NCBI GenBank assembly: GCA_002314775.1
Contig: DCHE01000027.1
Span: 31,763-71,271, forward strand
Length of the DNA: 39,509 nt
Direction of reading: 5' to 3'
Source of the DNA: Lachnospiraceae bacterium UBA1760
GTDB taxonomy: Bacteria; Bacillota; Clostridia; Lachnospirales; Lachnospiraceae
Shown: positions 1-8,500 of the stretch, piece by piece
Numbering within the stretch: position 1 is the first letter of the stretch
How the letters are laid out: every line of letters starts with the position of its first letter
Made by a program: the position numbers and the translations under genes
Notes under the pieces: generated by a model
The model's database searches: none
What the model saw: the letters and a program-made list of their open reading frames with translations, nothing else
What the model was told of the DNA's origin: nothing

Positions 1-28
1 CCACCCAAAATGGGTCCCGCCGATGGCA

Positions 29-1252
29 TTACATTACACCATACATCTCGAACATTGCAAGGTAAACTGCAATTACTATAAAGCCCGCAATACCTGCCAC
101 AACAAGAAGAAGTGTAGGCTCAAGCTTATTAATGGCATCCTTTATTGCAGTGTCAAGCTCCTTCTGGTAATAGTATGAGATTACATCCAAGGTCTCCTCA
201 AGATGACCTGTCTCCTCTCCAACTGCAACCATATCATTTAACATATCAGGCATAACCTGCATCTCCTTCATGGAGTCGCCCAGGGTACGGCCCTGCTCTA
301 TGCTGGCATTTAATTTTCCAACCTCTTTACTTATATAGTAATTCTCGATAACCTTGGAGGTTATTGGAAGCGCATCAAGAATTGTGATACCAGCCTTAAG
401 TAGTGTTCCAAAGTTTGTTGAAAACTGGCAGGCAGCATTCATCTTCTGAATGTTTCCAAGCGCCGGAAGCTTAAGTGAAAGCTTGGCAAGATTGGTTTTG
501 CCGTTCTCCGTCATTCCGTAAACCTTAACACCGATAATTATTGCAATAAGCGCAGCAATTACAATAATCCAGCTCTTCTGGAAGAAATTCGATACTGCGA
601 TAAGAATCTTGGTTATTGTTGGAAGGTCGGAGCCATAGCTGTCAAATATACTTGAAAATGTAGGAACAACCTTTACCATAAGTACTATTACAACTACAAC
701 TGCAACAACAAGAACGAAGATCGGGTAAATCATCGCACTCTTAACCTTACTCTTGCTGTCAGCCTGCCTGTCAAAATACTTGTACATACTGTCAAAGGCA
801 ACATCAAGGTTACCTGACTCCTCACCAGCTCTGATTGTTTCGATGAAGAGTACCGGCATCATCTTTCCGCCTCTTTCCTCAAAGCTTGTGGCAAGACTTC
901 TTCCTGCCGCAACATCCTTTTGAATCTCTGTTAATATCTTCTTCAGCTTCTCATCCTTTGTCTGAGTAGCTACAAGCTCTGTGGTTCTTACTATACTTAA
1001 TCCTGATTTAATCAGAATACTGAACTGGGAGCACACGATGGTAAACTGCTTCATATCGAGATTATTTCCGCCAATTTCCATGGCAAGGAGGCCGCTAACG
1101 CCCTCTTTTTCTTCCTTAACCTCTGTAAGCTTTATTACTATATCGCATTTTTCCTTTATCTTGTCGACAGCATCAAATTCATTGAAGCCCTCAACAACGC
1201 CTGAAACCTTTGCTCCGTCCTTTGATATGGCCTGATATTTGTAGGTTTTCAA
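29..1252 (-). CDS. pilC: Type IV pilus / type II secretion inner-membrane platform protein (PilC/GspF family)
   Basis: This 407-residue protein has the usual length and layout of PilC/GspF. Two cytoplasmic T2SSF domains (about residues 70-195 and 275-395) are each followed by hydrophobic segments, near residues 173-195, 225-245 and 380-400. In the family this protein sits in the cytoplasmic membrane, contacts the PilB ATPase and couples its motion to pilin addition. The start is TTG rather than ATG: a strong AAGGAGGG lies seven bases before it, and no ATG lies nearby. It follows pilB after 102 bases that contain a stem-loop. The gene ends 28 bases from the window edge, so any following pilus genes are not visible. 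Family assignment is firm; whether the machine is a true pilus or a secretion pseudopilus cannot be told from this gene. Confidence 0.93.
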   Translation of the reverse strand: MKTYKYQAISKDGAKVSGVVEGFNEFDAVDKIKEKCDIVIKLTEVKEEKEGVSGLLAMEIGGNNLDMKQFTIVCSQFSILIKSGLSIVRTTELVATQTKDEKLKKILTEIQKDVAAGRSLATSFEERGGKMMPVLFIETIRAGEESGNLDVAFDSMYKYFDRQADSKSKVKSAMIYPIFVLVVAVVVVIVLMVKVVPTFSSIFDSYGSDLPTITKILIAVSNFFQKSWIIVIAALIAIIIGVKVYGMTENGKTNLAKLSLKLPALGNIQKMNAACQFSTNFGTLLKAGITILDALPITSKVIENYYISKEVGKLNASIEQGRTLGDSMKEMQVMPDMLNDMVAVGEETGHLEETLDVISYYYQKELDTAIKDAINKLEPTLLLVVAGIAGFIVIAVYLAMFEMYGVM

Positions 1253-1273
1253 AGCTTATCCCTCCTTGAATAT

Positions 1274-1325
1274 ATGTAAGTACTAAGCAAGTCCCTCGCT
1301 TTTGGGTCTGTTTAGTACATATAAC
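1274..1325 (-). other. Stem-loop between pilB and pilC
   Basis: The pilB-pilC gap holds an inverted repeat: GTACTAA at 1280-1286 pairs exactly with TTAGTAC at 1312-1318. A few outer pairs and a small inner CCC/GGG pairing extend it. It is not followed by a T-run on the minus strand, so it is not a normal terminator. It may be an mRNA processing or stability element that sets the PilC level relative to PilB, but that is inference. Confidence 0.4.
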
Positions 1326-1354
1326 AGTCAGCTTCCCTCACGGATAACTAACTA

Positions 1355-3067
1355 TTACCAGTCTTCCTCGATAATTACTCTCGAGATTTCTTCGATAGTT
1401 GTTGTACCTTCTCTCACAAGTCGAATCGCATTGTCCCTGATTGAAACATAATCAGAGCCCTCCTTGTGAAGGACCTCCTTAATTGCACTATCACCCGCGT
1501 TATATGCTATACATTTTCTAATTTCGCTTGTAATCGGAAGAATCTCAAAAACTCCAATTCTTCCCTTGTAGCCTGTGTTATTACAGTTCTGACAGCCTGC
1601 TCCCTTGTAGCAAAGGATACCATTTGGCTCTCCTATCGCTGCAAGCTCCTCGTCTGTTGGAGTGTATTCCTTTCTGCAGTGGTCACAGATTTTTCTTACA
1701 AGTCGCTGAGAGATAACTCCCTTAAGCGCAGAGTCAAGAACGTAATTCTCGATTCCCATATCAAGAAGTCTGTCGATTGTTGAAACCGCATCATTTGTAT
1801 GGAGGGTTGAGAGAACAACATGTCCTGTGATAGCCGCTCTCATGGCAATATCAGCTGTCTCGCCGTCTCGAATCTCTCCTACTGCAATAATATCAGGGTC
1901 CTGTCTAAGAATACTTCTAAGACCATTTGCAAATGTCATTCCGACCTTTTCATTTATCTGAACCTGACTTACTCCGTCAATGTTGTACTCAATTGGGTCC
2001 TCAAGTGTAATCAGGTTAACATCATCTGTGTTAAGCTCCTGTACAATTGAGTTCATAGTTGAAGACTTACCACTTCCTGTTGGTCCAACTATGAGAATAA
2101 CTCCGTTGTGGCAGTGGATAAGCTTGTTATATTTTTCAAGATCAAGACCTCCAAGTCCGATGTCCTCCTTCGAGAGAAGTCCGATTGACTTATCAAGAAG
2201 TCGAAGAACTATCTTCTCACCGTAGGCAGTAGGGAGAGTTGATACTCTGACATCGAGGTCCTTCTTTTTTACTCTGATGTTAAATCTACCATCCTGAGGA
2301 ATTCTGTGCTCCGAAATATCAAGGCCCGAGATAACCTTGACACGAGAGATAACCGAATTCTGTAAGTCCTTTGGAATACTCATTATGGTTCGCATAACGC
2401 CATCAATTCTCATTCTGACTGTAAGCTCTGACTCACGTGGTCCGATATGGACATCCGATGCTCTCTCTGTTACAGCTCTCTCGAGGATTGAGTTTACAAG
2501 TCTTATTGTTGGAGCATTTGCTCCACCATCCTCACCAAGCTGATTAGCCTGGAAGGTCTGGTTCACAGCTGGCTGTGCTGGAAGCCTTGTATTTGCAGCC
2601 TCCCTCTTCATATCCTCAATGGCCTTTGCAACACCTTCATTTCCATAAAGAATTGCAATCGCCTGCTCTACTGCAATGTGAGTCGAAATCATAGGTACGA
2701 TTCTCTTTCCTACGACCTTTCTGACGTCCTCAACAGCATAGAAGTTCATAGGGTCCTCCATGGCAAGATAAAGCTCTTCCTTCTCTACCTTGACCGGAAC
2801 TACATGATACTGCTTTGCTAATGACTGCGGAACGATTCTCGCCATAGCTGTAGGAATCTGTATCTTTGTGAGGTCAATATATTCAATACCAAGCTGAAGC
2901 TGGAGCGCCTCTATCATCTCCATCTCAGAAATGATACCATTGTCGATAAGCACCTTTCCAAGTCTGTCCGAGCTGTTTTTCTGAAGGTTTAGACCTATCA
3001 TGAGCTCTTCTTCAGTTATCGCGCCTGCTGATACGAGCAGGTCTCCTAATCTTTGTATCTTTGCCAT
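1355..3067 (-). CDS. pilB: Type IV pilus assembly ATPase (PilB/GspE family)
   Basis: This 570-residue hexameric ATPase powers pilin extrusion from the cytoplasmic face of the platform protein. An MshEN-type N-terminal domain covers about residues 1-150, starting near LGDLLVSAGAITEEEL; in some relatives this domain binds cyclic di-GMP. The Walker A motif GPTGSGKSS is near residue 326. The Asp-box/Walker B region includes DPDIIAVGEIRDGE near 394, and the His-box STLHTN follows. The tetracysteine zinc site typical of PilB/GspE reads CDHC then CQNC, near residues 463-490. The start is an ATG behind AAGGGG. It sits between the pilin-like genes and pilC, the normal partner. No PilT retraction ATPase is in the window. 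Confidence 0.95.
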   Translation of the reverse strand: MAKIQRLGDLLVSAGAITEEELMIGLNLQKNSSDRLGKVLIDNGIISEMEMIEALQLQLGIEYIDLTKIQIPTAMARIVPQSLAKQYHVVPVKVEKEELYLAMEDPMNFYAVEDVRKVVGKRIVPMISTHIAVEQAIAILYGNEGVAKAIEDMKREAANTRLPAQPAVNQTFQANQLGEDGGANAPTIRLVNSILERAVTERASDVHIGPRESELTVRMRIDGVMRTIMSIPKDLQNSVISRVKVISGLDISEHRIPQDGRFNIRVKKKDLDVRVSTLPTAYGEKIVLRLLDKSIGLLSKEDIGLGGLDLEKYNKLIHCHNGVILIVGPTGSGKSSTMNSIVQELNTDDVNLITLEDPIEYNIDGVSQVQINEKVGMTFANGLRSILRQDPDIIAVGEIRDGETADIAMRAAITGHVVLSTLHTNDAVSTIDRLLDMGIENYVLDSALKGVISQRLVRKICDHCRKEYTPTDEELAAIGEPNGILCYKGAGCQNCNNTGYKGRIGVFEILPITSEIRKCIAYNAGDSAIKEVLHKEGSDYVSIRDNAIRLVREGTTTIEEISRVIIEEDW

Positions 3068-3106
3068 CTATTATTCCCCTTTTTCTGTCTAGAATTTTAT
3101 GTAAAT

Positions 3107-3904
3107 CTATTCAGTCCACTCGACCAAAACTCCAAATTCAGCGCTTAAGTCTGGGCTCTTCAATACTCTGTAGATTCCGTTATCTATATCCTCATAGCCA
3201 CCAATACTACAGGTGATTTCTTTTTCTTCTCCGGGCTTTAGCTCATAGGCTATATCAATCCATACGATAGGCTCCTTAGGTTCAAATGCTACAAACTCGT
3301 CATTTACCTTTTTTTCAAGCCTAAAGTCCTCTCCATAATAAATAGCCTCGCTTGAGTTGTTGTGAAGTACGAGAACAAGCTCGTATTTATTCACTTCCTT
3401 AACCTCAATTGTGACTTTTCCTTCTTCTGGGGTATACTCATAGTCTCTGCTTAAGCCTACAATTTTTGAAGGAGTCATCTCGTACTCGGTAGTATTCTCC
3501 ACTTCACTGTCAGTTACACCTTCCGTATTATCCGGAATATATACCATTGAATTACGTGTTTTACAGCTTACTGTCACATCATGCTCTGGCATTGTAAAGC
3601 TTATCTTATATCCGCCCTTTTCATCATCCCAGTAAGCATTATAGGACTCATCATCTATATAGAAGCTGTAATCTGTATCGGTGGCAATAAGTGTATAATA
3701 TAACTCCACCTTGTCGCCTGGCTTATAGCTATTCTTTGCTCCCTCAAAGCCCTGGCAGTTTACCTTGTAATGTCCGGAATCATCTGATTCTCCGCTCTTC
3801 TTTTTCAAAATTACGATTAAAATGACAAGCACAATAATCACTAAAACAGCCAGTGTCGCCGCAATAATGATTCCTTTTCCCTGTTGCTTTTCTAATATTT
3901 TCAT
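3107..3904 (-). CDS. Membrane-anchored extracellular protein of the pilus operon, function unknown
   Basis: This 265-residue protein has a short basic N-terminus, then one hydrophobic segment at about residues 13-34, then an acidic extracellular part. That topology suggests a signal anchor with the bulk outside. The region at about residues 50-110 ends in the phrase FTMPEHDVTV, which resembles bacterial surface repeat domains of the InlB-B type. After a T/E-rich linker, the C-terminal half contains LHNNSSEAIYYGEDFRLEKK, which resembles the bacterial Ig-like domains seen in many Lachnospiraceae surface proteins. It lies inside the pilus operon between the small pilins and pilB, so a role in pilus assembly, alignment or anchoring is plausible. 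It has no prepilin cleavage site and is not itself a pilin. Exact function is unknown. Confidence 0.8.
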   Translation of the reverse strand: MKILEKQQGKGIIIAATLAVLVIIVLVILIVILKKKSGESDDSGHYKVNCQGFEGAKNSYKPGDKVELYYTLIATDTDYSFYIDDESYNAYWDDEKGGYKISFTMPEHDVTVSCKTRNSMVYIPDNTEGVTDSEVENTTEYEMTPSKIVGLSRDYEYTPEEGKVTIEVKEVNKYELVLVLHNNSSEAIYYGEDFRLEKKVNDEFVAFEPKEPIVWIDIAYELKPGEEKEITCSIGGYEDIDNGIYRVLKSPDLSAEFGVLVEWTE

Positions 3905-4000
3905 ACTAATCTTTCACCATCTGTATATTCTGTCTATAGGTTCTATCTGAATTTATTTTCTATAATTATTTTCTATATTTATTATCTATTCTTATTTTCA

Positions 4001-4570
4001 TCAATTCCCGGTAGTAAGCTGTGCATCAATCTCATTTACATTCTTTACCTGAAACCTTGTTGACAAGTATTCCTCGCCCTTATACCCAAGTGCAAGCTCT
4101 ACCGTAAATATATGAGTAGCATTGTCGTAGGTTAAGCTCTTTACCTTGGCAAGCAGTCCGTAGGTGTAGGCTGACTTACCAAGAATTGCCATGCTCTCAT
4201 CCACATCCTCTGGATTTCCTATTATGATATGTCCATAATCACCCTTACGTTTTGCATCTGTCATAATCATTCCCGGGCTATCCTCCATTGCAAAGGATGG
4301 ACTCTGGAACTTCTTGACATTGCCTGATTGGTCCGTGTAAATAGTCATAGTGTAGGCAAGCTCATGATTAATAACGGTTGTTATCGTTGAACAGAGCACC
4401 TTGGATTCAGACTCACGCATAGACTTATCGTATTCCCTGTAGGCAAACCCAATTCCCATGACCATAATTCCACTAACTAAAAGCAAGATCAGAGTTGCAC
4501 ACAGTAATTCCACCATGGAAAGACCCTTGTTATTCAGTTTTCCTCTAAGTCTCGCCTTTATTTTATCCAT
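4001..4570 (-). CDS. Minor pilin-like protein with prepilin (type III) signal
   Basis: The N-terminus has a basic leader, then G|LSMVELLCATLILLLV. The bar marks the predicted prepilin-peptidase cut, and Glu is at position +5 of the mature chain, as in true pilins. A roughly 20-residue hydrophobic helix follows, then about 150 residues of mixed fold. The length suits a PilW/GspJ-type minor pilin. I use the ATG at 4568-4570 (189 residues). A GTG six bases upstream overlaps the preceding stop codon but is only three bases from the GAGGA site, whereas the ATG is nine bases away. The coupling to the upstream gene is tight. It probably helps build a priming or tip complex with its neighbours; the exact subtype is uncertain. 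Confidence 0.85.
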   Translation of the reverse strand: MDKIKARLRGKLNNKGLSMVELLCATLILLLVSGIMVMGIGFAYREYDKSMRESESKVLCSTITTVINHELAYTMTIYTDQSGNVKKFQSPSFAMEDSPGMIMTDAKRKGDYGHIIIGNPEDVDESMAILGKSAYTYGLLAKVKSLTYDNATHIFTVELALGYKGEEYLSTRFQVKNVNEIDAQLTTGN

Positions 4571-4575
4571 ACTCA

Positions 4576-4881
4576 CTAATCCTCGTACACTATGTAATAA
4601 TACGCTGTGTCTCCGACTGTCTGATAAACCTCAGCGTCTTCAATATCCTTTTTTATTCCACCGCCAAAGTCGATGGTCACTTTTGCATTACTTATCTTGT
4701 TACTGCCATCATATATTACCGCTGTGTCCTGATTTTTTACTCTTGCGTTTATCCTTGACGCAGCCATAACGGAGCCCGACAACGCTAGAACACCCAGTAC
4801 GATAACCATCATCGCAAACAGTGTTTCCGCTATCGTCTCTCCAGAAGGGCTATGTAATTTTTGCTTTATCTTTTCTTGCAT
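4576..4881 (-). CDS. Small minor pilin-like protein (PilV/GspI-like position)
   Basis: This 101-residue protein has G|ETIAETLFAMMVIVLGVLA near its N-terminus, a prepilin cleavage site with Glu at mature position 5 and a following hydrophobic helix. Only about 70 residues remain after the helix, so the globular part is very small. Its start lies one base after the upstream stop, with GGGAG nine bases before the ATG; its stop abuts the next pilin-like gene. The ordering and the ET-x-AE-type start resemble PilV/GspI minor pilins, but similarity is too weak to name it. Confidence 0.8.
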   Translation of the reverse strand: MQEKIKQKLHSPSGETIAETLFAMMVIVLGVLALSGSVMAASRINARVKNQDTAVIYDGSNKISNAKVTIDFGGGIKKDIEDAEVYQTVGDTAYYYIVYED

Positions 4882-4882
4882 A

Positions 4883-5530
4883 TTACTTATCTCCCTTCAT
4901 ATCTATTATTCCCTCGTTCCACTCATAGGTTGTAACTGTTGTTATCACTGTAATCTGCTTATTACCATTTTTCTTGACAGTTTTTGAAGTCGGACCAGAT
5001 ACCGTAGTCTTTGTTGTCATAGTAAGATAAACTGTGTCTGAACCTGACTCAGTGGAAAATGTACATATTATCCTGTATCCGTCTAAGGTATCATTCTTTT
5101 TGAACACCAGGTGACAATTTACCGGAGTCATAATATCCTTGTCCGCTTCCTTAACACTGATTGTAATATCCTTCGTATAGTCGAAGCCTGTGCTTTTGAT
5201 TGAAGCGATTGCCTCTGACAAATAATCTCCAAAGCTGCCATTTCTAACGTCTGTAACTTTCTCTGTCTGTTTTGAACCATCGATTTCAATTTCTTCAGTA
5301 TAAGAGATAGAGGATGCCATCATCTCCCCCTTCACAAGCTCTGCTGCAGAATTAAGTGTAATTCTGCTTTGCTGAAGTTTCTTATCGTCCTCTGCTCTCT
5401 TTACACTTGTCAGTGCTGATGAAACTATCAGCACTGCAACAAGTGCGCAAACCATAAATGCAAGAAGTGCAAAGATCATAGATACACCGGACCTGTTATT
5501 CAGTTTTTCTACAATCCTCTTTCTATTCAT
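4883..5530 (-). CDS. PilX/GspK-like membrane protein of the pilus operon
   Basis: This 215-residue protein starts with a basic leader ending NNRSG, followed by VSMIFALLAFMVCALVAVLI. It resembles a prepilin but lacks the Glu at mature position 5. That absence is the signature of tip minor pilins such as GspK/PilX, which sit at the top of the fibre. The remainder is soluble, Thr/Lys/Asp-rich, with a run of beta-prone segments (for example ITVITTVTTYEW). The ATG follows the stop codon of the giant gene by two bases and uses a GGAGG inside that gene's last codons, so the two are likely translationally coupled. I infer it is the tip subunit or tip partner of the giant protein. Confidence 0.75.
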   Translation of the reverse strand: MNRKRIVEKLNNRSGVSMIFALLAFMVCALVAVLIVSSALTSVKRAEDDKKLQQSRITLNSAAELVKGEMMASSISYTEEIEIDGSKQTEKVTDVRNGSFGDYLSEAIASIKSTGFDYTKDITISVKEADKDIMTPVNCHLVFKKNDTLDGYRIICTFSTESGSDTVYLTMTTKTTVSGPTSKTVKKNGNKQITVITTVTTYEWNEGIIDMKGDK

Positions 5531-5532
5531 TG

Positions 5533-8500
5533 TTATTTGCCTCCGAAATCAATCTCCGTCACTCTAATCTGTTTATAGAAGATAAACTCTATCACTCCGC
5601 CAGAATTCTTTGGATCCTCAGGGTCGATACCCTCCGGGTCAGTGCCCTCAGAAGGATTCTCTGGTGTCTCTGTTCCAGTCTCCTCGCCCTCAGAAGGATT
5701 CTCTGGTGTCTCTTGTGGCGTAGTACTCTCTGGTGTACTCACTGATGTATTAAGCCTTGCTATAAAGTCCTCTTCGTCAAATGCATACTCGCCAATGCTC
5801 AGCAAGCCCTCTTGAACAGTCCATATAAATGAGGTGTTACTGCAGCTCTTTATTATGTCTGCAACAATCTTTACAGGACCTTGTTCTTCTGTATCGATAT
5901 AATATCCTGCATAGGAATCATCCTGCTCGCTTATCTCAGCATTCATATCTGTAAGGCCGTTACTGTATCCAAGAAGCAGCTTTTCATCATCCTTGACCGC
6001 AACTACGAGATAGCTTGCAGTCTCGTCAAACACTCCATTTGCTGCATCCTCGTCTTGTACATAAACAGTGGTCTCTCTTGTCCACTTTGCGTAGAGATTA
6101 GTATTATCCTTAAGAGCAAAGCCTTCACTGCTTGTAAATCCATCAACACTAAGCACTAAGGTTCCATCTGGCTCAATAAGCTTAACTCCGTCCTCATCCT
6201 TTGATGTGTACCATCCAAGGAAGGTGTAGCCAGTTCTGTTTGGTGTATTGTAGCCTGAAAGCTCTGTTGTTTCATTTCTTACAAGTATTTGTTTACGATT
6301 GCTTCCATTTACCAGGTTAAGTATGTATGACTGGGTTACTGTAATCGGTATTGAAACCGTAATATCCGAGTCATGGTTATCATCGTCCCTGCCATGTCCA
6401 TAGTGATAGGTGTACTTAACTGTCACCACCGCCTCGCCAATTCCATCTCTGGTGATTGTCCACTTGAATGGGTAGGTCGGACTAGCTGTACAGATTAGAT
6501 TACCCTCCTCACTTGTAAGCCTCCACTCACCGTGAGCATTTGCCTCGTATCTTACGATTGACTCTGGCCAGCTATCAATATCTGCAACATCTAAGCCTTC
6601 TGTTTTTGTGAATTCCTGTTCCTTGTCTGTAATTGCATAAAGGTTAAGCTCGTCCTCGTTATCAACCGCAATCTCAAGAGTCTTCGGATCAGTAATAAGT
6701 GCAATATCTCCAGTAACCTCTAAGGTTGTTGAGATATCTGGATTATCCTTAATAGATATGTGTGCTGTTCCTCGCTTTAATGCCTTTATTGTTACTGCAT
6801 ACTGTCCTGCATACTCTCCCTCTGTAACAAGCCTTGCGCCAACAATCTCTGCAATATCCTCATTGTCGGACACATAATTGCTAACATCAAGGAAGTCAAT
6901 GCCTATATCCACATTGTTAGTATTGATATAGAATTCCTTTGTGGCATAGTCTGCATACTCGCCATCAAAATTCATATCCTTAAATATGTCGATAAATGAA
7001 CGTCCCTCCAGCCAGTATGGCTGAAGAATAGGCCATGAACCATAGTGAACATGTACCACCTTATTGAAGGTAGGGTCCATCTGTTTGATGATAACAGGGA
7101 ACGGATAATTCTTTCCCTCTAACGCAGCTGCTCCTGCAGGGAATGAGAACTTACCATCAATTGCAATATTGTTCTTACCCTCCTTGACGGTTACATTGGT
7201 ATAGATTCCCTCTGTTATCTCATTTAATCCATCATTCAGGTAATCTGAAATGCTTCCTGTTGAGCCATTTAGCTTATACAGAAGACCATTTTCAGTTTCC
7301 ATATCAGCCATCTCTGAGTAGGTCATCGACTGGCCAAGCACAGGTACTAAAGAGCCCTCTATTACATTTGAAGCCTGTGGCATGTCATTATACTCAAGGT
7401 AATAGGTATTAGTTATCTTTGTAGTATCAAGTATATTACAAGCAATATAATAATATCCATTATAGTAATGCTTTGTGGCATCATAGGCTGTATGTTTCTT
7501 GTCATTGCCGTTAAATGTAGGTCTAGTCTCGCAGGATGCAACATCATTGTAGCTCTTTGCAACCTTACAGTATGTATAGCAGTTTGTGATGTAGGTCTCA
7601 GTGTTTGCTCTTGGTCTTACAGTGGATTTCTCCATAACCTCAAGACAGTCATATCTGTTACATGCTGATCCATTACCTGCAATACCACCACTGAGAACCG
7701 ACTTAGCCCCCTCAAGAGGGGTTATGCTTCCACCGGTGTAGCAATTTGTAATGGTTGAGTTATGGCCCTCCCAGTCAGGAGATTCACCGATTGAACCAAC
7801 AAGTCCACCCAGCTGCTCTCTATAGTGTCTTGTATTATCTACTCGGGCATTTCCTGCATCATCTTTATTCTTGGTTACGTCCGTTGTTACCTTAATATTA
7901 TTGGCTGCCGAACAATTCTCTATTACGGAACCATATACCGAGCCACACAGACCGCCAATACTTATGTACCTATAGTACATCTCTGCAATATGTGCCTCAT
8001 TATTCCAGATATTTCCATTGAACACTACATCGTAGCCTGAGGCTGTACAGTTCCTGATGGTTGCCGGATCCGTACTACCACTCGCACCAGCACTCGAACC
8101 ACTGTATACCATTCCTACCAGAGCTCCCGTTGTCGGCTCTCTGTAGGAGGTTTTATTATTCTCATAGGTTGAATAGACCGTAAAGTTATTCTCGATGATA
8201 CCCTTTCCTTCTTCAGCGTACATTATGATGTTCTCAAGCACTGTTCCTTTACCAATCTGACCAAAGAGTCCAACGTAGGTATTGAGCTTGCTGGCATGAA
8301 TCTTCAGATTCTTTAGTACATATGAATGTCCGTCATAGGTATGCTTAAAGGATCTGCCACCTCGACCAAGTGGTGCGAAGTTTCTATCGTCACTCTCAAT
8401 ATCATGAGTCTGTGAATAATACATACGCGTGTTGCCGCATTCATATATATAGTTTGCATTTGGTGTAGTTCCCTCTGAGTCTGAATCTAAGGCTGTACGG

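Noticed and set aside
1..28. A terminator at the left edge after pilC
   Set aside because: A short ACCCA/TGGGT stem is visible, but the sequence ends before any T-run can be seen, so it cannot be called.
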